From Epiperipatus broadwayi (lineage: Eukaryota > Onychophora > Udeonychophora > Euonychophora > Peripatidae): a stretch of DNA of 64,000 nucleotides. The translations under genes and the position numbers were made by a program. Within the stretch, counting starts at the first letter, position 1; the number at the start of each line of letters is the position of its first letter. The stretch lies in NCBI GenBank assembly GCA_028023455.1, contig JAQFVV010006208.1, positions 4,760,963-4,824,962 of the forward strand, read 5' to 3'. A model generated the notes under the pieces. It saw only the letters and a list, made by a program, of their open reading frames with translations. It was not told where the DNA came from and did not search any database. Positions 55,653 to 64,000 of this stretch are shown piece after piece.

Positions 55653-56029
55653 ATATATTTTAATTGTAATACATTATTTTCTTTCTTTTTTTGTTTATCT
55701 TTCCGTAATTTATAATCACTTTTCATTAGTTAATATTATTATTTAAAAATTATGATTAGACATATTGATGCCTAGCTTTAGGGGAAGGAACAGCAAAATT
55801 CCTATAATCAGTCCTGCTTTAAATAATGCCAAAAAATATAACTACCACCAGTGATCAATCTGCCTTAATAAAAGAACAATTCAGCCTAATCAAAAATTAT
55901 CTTTATTTTCATAGAAAAAGAATCTAAAAATAAGTCTGTCCGAAAAACGAAAATATAATGAATAGTGATCTAAAAATAAGTCCCAAAAACGAAAATATAA
56001 TGAATAGTATTTTTTGAATGATTTGGAAA
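55653..56029. other. AT-rich DNA with a short tandem duplication
   Basis: A ~48-bp block with AATCTAAAAATAAGTC, AACGAAAATATAATGAATAG is repeated at about 55921 and 55969. No gene is seen. Confidence 0.5.
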
Positions 56030-56512
56030 TATTTGTGTAGTGTAATTTTTACTACACCATTCTCACACAAGGAGTGAAAGTTACACTACAGAATTATTAT
56101 TTATTATTAGATAATCTCTAATCTAAGGAATGACTAATAAAAATTATTAATATGCTTCCATTGATTGATTTGTGTCAAACTTGTGAGGCAACAAGTTTAA
56201 CATCAATTAAACTGCGGTAATTTGCTTTCAATATATATATATTGAACAATGATAAAATATGTGTAAGGGATTTAAAATGTGTAAGAGATTGTGGTCTGGG
56301 ATAACTGATGAGTGCTGGTGCAGCACGGAATGTGCATCTTGGGTATGTAATCTCCTTCACATGTCTTTGGTCATATGTTTATAATTACATCCGTCCACAA
56401 GGTGTTAGAAACCAATCCCTGTCTTGTGTGAGAGTGTGTAGTGAAAATTACACTAAAGAAATATTGGATAATCTCGAATTTAATGAATGACTAATAAAAA
56501 TTATTAATTAAA
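56030..56512 (+). mobile_element. Family A element in head-to-tail tandem with a truncated copy
   Basis: The segment GTGAAAGTTACACTACAGAA ... GAATGACTAATAAAAATTATTAAT at 56077-56153 recurs at 56440-56510 (GTGAAAATTACACTAAAGAA ... GAATGACTAATAAAAATTATTAATT). Between them lie a ~360-bp unit and its hammerhead (56285-56355). A partial unit followed by a full unit is the arrangement expected of retrozyme or Penelope-type tandem insertions. Confidence 0.7.
56284..56356 (+). ncRNA. Hammerhead ribozyme motif, family A, one core mutation
   Basis: CTGATGA at 56305-56311; perfect 5-bp helix II GTGCT (56312-56316) and AGCAC (56322-56326) with loop GGTGC; then GGAA instead of GAAA (A13 changed to G). 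Helix III ATG/CAT (56330-56332, 56335-56337) has a 2-nt loop, and the predicted cut is after C56338 (AUC triplet). Helix I: ATAA faces TTGG, and further out GAGATT (56285-56290) pairs with AATCTC (56349-56354). The A13G change should abolish or strongly reduce cleavage. Confidence 0.65.
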
Positions 56513-57477
56513 TTTGAAAATGTAAGAATTTGTGTGATTAATAATAATAATAAAAAGTAATATTCATGAAAATAAAATTGAATGTAAATTTAGAGTTTTC
56601 AATAATAGTGTTCTTGTTTAGATAAATATCAAAATAAATATTTTAAAAATATATACTTTTTTGTTGTGAAGTATTTTTCTTATTGGCATAGGCACTTAAC
56701 TTTTGTAAATATAATTTACCAAGTGGAGAATGTTTTATATAATGTTTTAGTTTATAATCAGTTAATAAAAAAATAAAAAATCGAGTGTTTCATAATTGCT
56801 CCACTTATTCATTTTATCAATTTAAAAAAAAAAAATTCTGCAAACGACTAATATAATCTTGTTAGATTACCAACTCCAAGCTCAAGTTTATTTATACATA
56901 CCTACTAAATTAAGTTCATGAATAATGATGTCATTTAGAAAAAGATATATTTAGAACAAAATCTCTCTTATTCCTTTTAAGCTGATGTCAGAGAGGAAAA
57001 AATAAAGATTAAACCAATAATATATAACTGTACGCGTGTATGTGCATACTCATTTAAGATTTATTTTTTTTAATATACTTTACACGCTTTTTAGCAAAAT
57101 ACTACAAAATGAATTGAGTTTAGGATTTTTTTCTAATAGACAATCAAACTAGCTATTTGCTATTTGTCTGTAAGTGGGACAATAAATGTCCGTATATAAT
57201 TTGAGGTGGTTGTATGGTTATCTGTGTTTTGAAAAAAAAAAAAAAATCAATACTGAAATGTCATGTCGCCTTAACTACAGGCGAACGAGATCTCACTCAT
57301 ATAGTAGCTAAGCCCATGTTTTACCATTACTTTTAAGAGTACCGTTAATTGGAATATTGATTTATAATTAAGATGCAATTTTACACAGCTATATATACTT
57401 AATGAACAAGTCGATATATGCATAATAACATGTACTCTCATATAAACATAGAAGAAAGACACTTAATTGCATCCAAG
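56513..57477. other. AT-rich non-coding DNA
   Basis: Nothing recognised. Confidence 0.5.
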
Positions 57478-58659
57478 CGGGCATGCAACGCATGCTAGGC
57501 ATGCGGGCGCTGGCAGAAGGAGGCGCCATCACTGAGAGATTAGCATCTGAAAAAGAAGGCGCCATCCCTGAGAAATTAAAACTCTACTAACAAAAATACT
57601 CACATTTGAAGAATATTATTCTCAAATGTTTATTTACAAAAATTATTGAGAGTAGATTATTGAAAATCATATGAAGTCATATTATATCTTATTAAATGAC
57701 ACACACAAGCAGGCCTGCACACAAGCTCTGCTTAATATTAAAAATATAAAACAATCAAATCTATTATTTATCATGAACAATAAACTAAACATAAAGTTTA
57801 TTATATTACAAATTTCATATTGTAATGTTTATATATATATAGTACTGCTTATAGTAAACTATAAGTAACTTTCTGCTAGCAAATATATAAATAAACACAC
57901 ACTAAAAGTATTATAAATTAGAACTTATGTATGTATATGCGTATATATATATATTAGATCATGTACATAATTTTGAAATCGTAAGAAACGATTATAATAT
58001 TGCAAAATAAAACATTTTCTAATTTTTTATTTAAATAATAATTTGATATAAATATTCGAACGTGTATGTAATATATATTATAGGTATAATTCCAGTAAAC
58101 TTAATATAATTTTCAGTTTACTTTTTATTTTATATATTTTAATCGTTGTCAAAAGTCTATTTTTTCTGCATACTAATTAGGTTTGCAAATTAATTACATA
58201 CGTTTGCTTATGATGTTTATCGCAAATTTTAAAATCTTAGTAAGAACTTGTAAACAATAATTATAATCCCAGGAAATTTTCTATTGAAATCGCAAATCAG
58301 GCCTGGCAGGCCACCTGTGTTAATTAGAAAAATATATGATAACAAAAGAAAATCTTGCCAATGGTAAAACTAAAATGTTCAATCAAGCGTAAAAAACTGG
58401 ACACTTGAGTTATTTTAAAACCTGACCATTTTTAATGTCAATGGCTGAATATTTCCAATTTATTAGCTGCCTTTTTTAGGTAAACAAGTTAAACAACTTC
58501 TTCCCCTCCGCGTATAGAGTTTTGTATTTTGGCTAAGAAGTAATTTGTGTTGGACATCTAAATTAGCGATATATAATCTTAAGTATTAAGATACATGATG
58601 TAAATATATAAATTAGAGTCCGTATTTATTTATTTATTACATTTGAAAATTATTTTAAA
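57478..58659. other. Probable 5' flank or left terminal region of the hAT element
   Basis: Two GC-richer patches stand out. One at 57478-57575 has AGGCATGCGGGCGCTGGCAG and two copies of AGGCGCCATC.CTGAGA. The other at 58298-58322 is CAGGCCTGGCAGGCCACCTG. Either could be the degenerate left terminus matching the right terminus near 62.0 kb (GGGCGCCTAGTACC, GCGCCGGCCCTG). I cannot decide which. The rest is AT-rich. Confidence 0.4.
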
Positions 58660-61106
58660 GTGGCGTTCATGAGTAAAAGTAATATGGAATCAAAAACTAA
58701 GAAAAAACTATCCAGTGCACAAAATCGTAAACGCCAAGCTGAAAAAATAGCAAACATTAAAAAACAAAGTGGATCACTTAATAAATATCTTAAAATATCA
58801 ACTGCTTCTGAAATAGCTTATACTCAACAAGAACCAGAACCGTGCATATCATCTAGATCACAGGGAACTGTTGAAAATATTGAACAAGATTTTAGTAAGA
58901 AACAGTTAAGTGACAACAAAGTCATTGTGCCAATATCATATCAAATGTATACAAATTTAGAAGATCCAGCTGAATGGAATAAAATCGATGACAAACTACG
59001 TGTTATTTTAGTAGAAATGGGGCCTGTTCAAAAGAAAGATATTATATATCCGAACGATGTACATGGCCGTAAATTTTCTGATGTATATTATAATAGAAAA
59101 ATGGAAAACGGAGAAGTAGTTTTTCGAAAATGGCTTATTTATTCCGAAATTTTGAACTCTGTGTTTTGCTTTTGTTGCAAAGTTTTTGGATCTACTGAAT
59201 CTAGCCTCATAGAAGGATACAATAATTGGAGAAATTTAAGTACAACTTTACACAGACATGAAACTAGTATGGCTCACATGAAAAGTTTATTGAATTGGAA
59301 TGAACTTGAGAAAAGATTAAAAAACAAAATTACTATTGATTGTCAATCTCAAAATTTATATGAAATGGAAAAGAAACATTGGAGGAGTGTTTTGGAACGG
59401 CTGATTGAAATTATCAAATTCCTTGGTAGTCAAAATTTAGCATTTCATGGATCATCTGATAAATTATACTGAAAAAATAACGGAAATTTTTTAAAATTAA
59501 TTGAATTATTTACGTAAGTTTGATCCCGTTATGGAAAATCATGTTGAGAGGGCCCTAGATCAAAACAATAGAGTACATTATTTGAGCAAAGATAGCCAAA
59601 ATGAATTATTGGAAATTTTAAGTACAGCAATTAGGGAAACAATTTTATTATCGATAAAGAAATCCAAATATTATTCTATTATTTTAGATTGTACACCAGA
59701 TGCAAGTAAAACTGAACAAATGACCATAATTATTCGCTTGCTTTTTGTAATAATGGAACGGTTAAAATTAGAGAAAACTTTTAGGTTTCATAGATATAAC
59801 AGATTCCACTGGACGAGGTTTATGTACAACAATAATTGAACAACTGGAAAAATGGAAGATTCCCATTGAAGACATGCGTGGTCAAGGGTATGATAATGGG
59901 GCCAACATGAAAGGCAAAAAGGCTGGACTTCAAAATTTGATTTTAACCAAAAACCCTCGTGCATTTTACGTACCATGTGCTGCTCATTCTTTAAACTTAA
60001 TCATAAACGATGCCGCCAAAGTCAATGTAGATACAATTGGTTTTTTTGCAATTGATCAAAAAATATACAATTTTTTTTCATCATCTTATAAACGGTGGTC
60101 AATCCTTTTAAAATTTATTAAAACTTTAACTCTAAAACAACCATCAGAAACTCGATGGGAAAGCAGAATTGATGCAATCCGGCTTCTACGGTATCAGTTG
60201 GGTGAAATTTATGATGCACTCTATGAAATAATGAACAACGAATCTTTTAATAGAGAAATTCAACTTGAAGCTCAATCACTCTGCACTAACCTTAAGGATT
60301 ACAAATTTATTTGTTCTTTAATAATTTGGCATGATATATTAAATAGAATAAATCCTGTCAGTAAAATGCTCCAAAATGTAAATATGAATGCTTCACTTGC
60401 TTTAGAATCGATCGCAAATCTAAATAAATTTTTACGAGAATATCGATCAGATTCAAATTTCAAAAACATTCTCAAAATTGCAGATGAACTTAGCGAAGAG
60501 GTTGATGGAGAGAAAGAATTTAAAACTGCCAAAGAAGTTCGACAACGGAAAAAAACTCGTCAATTTGATTACGAGCATCAGGACTGAAACACCTCAAATA
60601 CCTGAAGAAAAATTTAAAATAAACATGTTTTTTACACTTTTAGATGTAGCGATTAATTCTTTAACAGAACGCTTTGAACTCCTCGAAGCATGTTATAATA
60701 ATTTCAATTTTCTATATAAAATATCAGAAATTAATAAGAGCGAGTTACAAGCAAAATGCAAAGATTTAGAAAATATTTTGAAATTTGATAACAGTAAAGA
60801 TATTAATGCTACAGATTTATTCGACTGAATTATGTGCTTTTGAGATATTTTTCAAAAGGATTTTTTAAATTCTCAAAACCCTTTCAAATACTTAATTTTA
60901 TAGTTTCTAATAATTTATCTATGCCAAACTTATCAATAGCTTTAAGAATATTATTAACATTACCTGTTAGTGTTGCAAGCGGTGAACGCTCTTTTTCTAA
61001 GTTAAAATTAATTAAAACTTACTTGAGAACAACTATGTCACAAAAACGGCTTGTTAATTTGGCATTAATTGCTATTGAAAATGATATTTGTGCAGATCGG
61101 AAATAA
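58660..61106 (+). pseudogene. hAT transposase (ZMYM/TTF-finger type), broken
   Basis: Five overlapping open segments in different frames (58660-59472, about 59475-59839, 59874-60587, 60478-60828, 60834-61106) together span ~815 codons, the usual size of hAT transposases with an N-terminal TTF-type zinc finger. Order: a basic, coiled N-terminus (TKKKLSSAQNRKRQAEKI); a TTF finger (FRKWLIYSE, CFCCKVFGS, TLHRHETSMAH); the RNase H-like core with YSIILDCTPDAS (first Asp region) and MRGQGYDNGANM (second Asp region) followed by PCAAHSLNLIIND; and the C-terminal hAT dimerisation region (ILLTLPVSVASGERSFSKLK, LVNLALIAIEND). The natural stop is at 61104-61106. An in-frame stop at 59470 and at least three frameshifts make it non-functional. 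Protein similarity suggests relatives of zinc finger MYM-type protein 1-like transposases. Confidence 0.88.
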
Positions 61107-61307
61107 ATACAATCATATCAAGGTTTATTAATATGAAGTCAAGGAGTATAAAATTATTATAATTATAACATGTTTTGTAATGCATTTACTTTTTTTAACT
61201 GTATTTTCTTTTTTTTTAATATTAAAAATTATTTATTTACATTGCCTTGTTTGTTTCCCTTAGAAAGATTTTGTACACTAATATTTATAACATGTAGGTG
61301 GTATACA

Positions 61308-61970
61308 TTAAAGTGACCAGATTTTAACATTGGTAAAACGGGACACCATTGACCGGGGGGGGCTGATTAAAAATTTGGTTTATATGGAGCGTTTATATAG
61401 ATATAGCGTACATTAATAATAATAAATTAAATATGTATGTTTGTAATATTATCTTTTTTAAAATTATTTCATTTATAAATTGTAAATTTATTATTAAATT
61501 TGCTAATATTTGCATAAATTTAGAGGTTAGAAAATTAGCAAAAATTTTAAAAATAATGGGTTTGTTAAAAATAGACAGTGACGCAAATAATAAATATGAA
61601 ATTTTAAAAAAAAAAATATTTGAGATTAAAATATGTAAATGTTTTTCGAAAATTATTTTAAACATTTAAATATTTTAATCTCAAACATTATTTTTTTAAT
61701 TTATTGTATTAATATATTTGAATCACTCTGTCTATTTTTAACAAACACATTATTTTTAAAATTTCTGCAAATTTTTCTAACATCTAAATTTGCCGTGTTA
61801 AATTATATATTATTTCATACAAACCGTTTGTATGAAATAATATATAATTTAACAATCAATTTTATGCTGTTTTTGATATCAAAAATAGCATTACATCATG
61901 CATTTTTTCTAAAAATCATGACTTTTTTAAAACGCCACGGGACACGGTCGGGTCACCTTAGTAAACATAC
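61308..61970. mobile_element. Foldback/TIR element inside the hAT 3' region
   Basis: The ends TTAAAGTGACCAG...ACGGGACACC (61308-61353) and CCACGGGACACGG..GGTCACCTTA (61935-61961) are inverted. The inner arms (GAGGTTAGAAAATTAGCAAAAA, AACAAACACATT.TTTTTAAAA) also mirror each other through the axis near 61650. The ends resemble the GTGACC...GGGACA type of DNA transposon termini. No transposase was seen. Confidence 0.75.
61797..61853. repeat. Perfect 57-nt palindrome
   Basis: Two 28-nt arms (GTTAAATTATATATTATTTC-ATACAAAC and its exact complement) around a single C. It would form a perfect cruciform or hairpin. Confidence 0.95.
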
Positions 61971-62034
61971 ATATTGACAGGGGTGCCAAAATCAAATTTG
62001 CATGCGGGCGCCTAGTACCCAGCGCCGGCCCTGG
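61971..62034. repeat. Probable right terminus of the hAT element
   Basis: GGGGTGCCAAAATCAAATTT, GCATGCGGGCGCC and AGCGCCGGCCCTG end at about 62032. CCGGCCCTG is a frequent hAT 3' end (CAGGGCCGG inverted). Confidence 0.6.
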
Positions 62035-62224
62035 TAGCAATAGGTTATTAGTCTGTATATATATATATTATTGATACAGGGCCTTCTTTTTCATGATGTA
62101 ATTATAAACTGAAATGAATGACTTTTATCATAGGATATTGAAAATCGGCAAAGTAATCAGATAGCTATTACGTAATCATTTAGTATAGCTATCTTTATGC
62201 AAAAGCAGACATGTATCTACACAG

Positions 62225-62336
62225 ATATATATATATTTCACAGTTATTGTTAAAAGGAGGGTTGTCTTGACAGCAGTTTGAAATTGTTGATTGTTGACTA
62301 TATTGGGATTGACTAAGTATTGATTGATTTTTAATA
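62225..62336 (-). repeat. Family F copy
   Basis: Reverse orientation of the 24.7-kb copies: AAAAGGAGGGTTGTCTTGAC, CAGCAGTTTGAAATTGTTGA and TATTGGGATTGACTAAGTA. Confidence 0.8.
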
Positions 62337-63236
62337 GTTATATATATATTATAACAACTATAAGTTATAATTAAGTTTGAAATTAACTTTAAAATCTTTT
62401 ACTTTATTACATTACATAGCTGTAATAGGCACCACACACACACACTGTATGAATTTTATAAATTTGATGAACACTCTCACTTTCCAATTTTAAGATAGCG
62501 TCTTTGAAAAAATAAGAATAAATCTTATTTTTTTGTACCTAAATCTCTCCATATTCGCCAATCTAAAGCATTTAGAAATGAGAGCTTAAAGGTATTATTC
62601 AATCACTTGTAATTCCATTCACTATATATTAATAAATGATGTTTGCAAAATTTTTACAACTTACTGCATGTCAGTATTAGATATAATATTAAATATATAT
62701 AATAAATTATTTATTTATCTAGTGCTCTGTTTTATTTGTAATAATCATAACGAGTCACCCCTGACACATGCACTATTATGTATATTACATAATTGGGGGG
62801 AAAAAATCACAGCCATAATGTTTGAAAAATGTGTGGAACTGAAATATGTATCTAAAATGAATTAAAATCATTTTTATTCCCCAAGTGTTTTTTTTTATAT
62901 TGTTTACTACAAAATAAACAAATGGATGTTTGATTATATCATATCTGAAATATCGTTGGAAGTATAAAAGTCCAGGCTGAAATTATTCTATTTTGGTCAT
63001 ATAATAAAATAATGTAACTACATTAGAAAATATATTATATAATGCTTGCTTATAGTGAAAGAAGAGGATAAGTGACATGTAATTAGATTTTATCAACACA
63101 TTAATAAATTTTGAATTGCCGGAAAAATTGAGCAGATGATAAGTCATTTTGGAATTATTCATATAATTGTCAATTGTCAATCTTAACTGTTGCAATTAAT
63201 AAACAATATTATATTAGTAGTATTTTATTCTTCATA
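62337..63236. other. AT-rich non-coding DNA
   Basis: Nothing recognised. Confidence 0.5.
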
Positions 63237-63340
63237 TATCATTAAAAACCAGTCAACACTTATACAATCCCATTATCAATAACAATCAACAATTTCAAAC
63301 TGTTGTCAAGGCAACTTCCTTTTAACAATAATATTTGGAA
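63237..63340 (+). repeat. Family F copy
   Basis: ATCATTAAAAACCAGTCAAC, ACTTATACAATCCCATTATC, AACTGTTGTCAAGGCAAC and TTCCTTTTAACAATAA, in the same orientation as the 24.7-kb cluster. Confidence 0.82.
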
Positions 63341-63349
63341 TATCATATT

Positions 63350-63905
63350 TCCCACTACTAATGCTAGTTGCTAAGTCAACAAAAATATATTACATCTAAG
63401 CTGTGTTGAAATAATGTGTAACATTTCCCAGCACCAAAGTCTATTTGTTATACACACAAAAATGGATCCCACTCTTGCCTGCAGCCTAACTTTTTAAATA
63501 AAAAACCACTCTAAATAATACAAACTACATAAATGAAATTAATTTTATTGTAGATGCCTAATTAATTTTGGTTCAAATTTATATTCCTGAAGGCAGAAAT
63601 ATTAAGTACTAACATTTAATAACCTTATAGAATATTCATTTTCTGTAATATATAATACTAAAAACTTTTCAGTGTGAAATACTTGGAGCAAATACATCTC
63701 AAGGTGATGTACTGAAATAATGTGTAATATCTGGCACCACTAATATCTAATTGCTATCCCAACAAAAGTATATCCGACCCTTGCCTATAGCTTAATATAA
63801 GCTTCTCTAGATAATAGTTGGAAATTGTGAGAACAAAATTCATTTTATGATTAATTTTGTAAGCAGTGCCTAATTACATTTGGCTCAAGTTTATAATTTT
63901 TGACA
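63350..63905. repeat. Diverged ~300-bp direct repeat, about two copies
   Basis: TGAAATAATGTGTAA, then CACC..A.T.TCTA.TTG.TAT, AACAAAA, CTTGCCT..AGC, then AATTTTGTA and TGCCTAATTA.TTTTGG at 63407-63590, recur at 63714-63895. A truncated start (CCACTACTAATGCTAGTTGC, 63352) suggests a third unit. No family is recognised. Confidence 0.65.
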
Positions 63906-63912
63906 CTATAAA

Positions 63913-64000
63913 ATTTCTAATCATCATCATTGTCAGTCACCATCAATCCACTGCAGGATGAAGATCCCTCCAAATTCAATCCATCTTCTCCAATCTCTAG
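63913..64000 (-). pseudogene. RTE LINE 3' end, cut by the window edge
   Basis: AATCATCATCATTGTCAGTC, then CCACTGCAGGATGAAGATCC and CTCCAAATTCAATCCATC match the 3' UTR and last codons of the RTE copy at 23.65 kb. The rest lies beyond the window. Confidence 0.85.

Noticed and set aside
61393-61977. Small ORFs on both strands after the hAT transposase
   Set aside because: They lie in the arms of a foldback element, mirror each other and are AT-driven.

Overview
The window is a strongly AT-rich piece of an invertebrate animal nuclear genome. The evidence is one spliced exon encoding half of a titin/projectin-type immunoglobulin domain, a Ty3/gypsy LTR retrotransposon, RTE (BovB-like) and Jockey/CR1-type LINEs, hAT transposons and tRNA-derived SINEs. 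I cannot name the species. An arthropod or other large-genome, AT-rich invertebrate fits, but this is not proven. There is no prokaryotic gene organisation. The only host coding sequence I can support is the exon at 6726-6904 (+), so most of the window reads as intron or intergenic DNA filled with repeats.

Layout. 1-6.4 kb: a tRNA-like relic, a 79-bp minisatellite, and foldback families B and C. 6.7 kb: the Ig exon. 7-11 kb: AT-rich DNA with small and large foldbacks. 11.17-18.58 kb: a very young, apparently intact LTR retrotransposon on the minus strand, with two nearly identical ~1.56-kb LTRs and a 1277-codon gag-pol ORF. 19-32 kb: foldbacks, RTE 3' ends, two SINE types and a 25-bp minisatellite beside a reverse-transcriptase (RT) relic. 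32-44 kb: RTE relics, foldbacks, and a hammerhead-ribozyme-bearing element at 38.3 kb. 44.4-51.8 kb: a decayed APE-RT LINE broken up by nested insertions. 52.15-54.5 kb: a satellite made from RTE 3' tails. 55-56.5 kb: family F and a second hammerhead element in tandem. 57.5-62 kb: a hAT element with a broken transposase and a foldback inside it. 62-64 kb: more family F, a ~300-bp repeat and another RTE end.

The most interesting content is a set of short dispersed families, called A to E here. Several carry hammerhead-ribozyme-like cores (CTGANGA ... helix II ... GAAA ... NUH) and occur mostly as long inverted-repeat insertions. Six foldback insertions (families A, B, C, D and H) are flanked by direct repeats of 11-15 bp, which look like target-site duplications. 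The cores resemble the minimal type I hammerheads known from Penelope-like elements and metazoan or schistosome retrozymes. The combination of a ribozyme in each arm of a palindrome with TPRT-like (target-primed reverse transcription) target duplications is the candidate undescribed system. No autonomous partner element is visible in the window.
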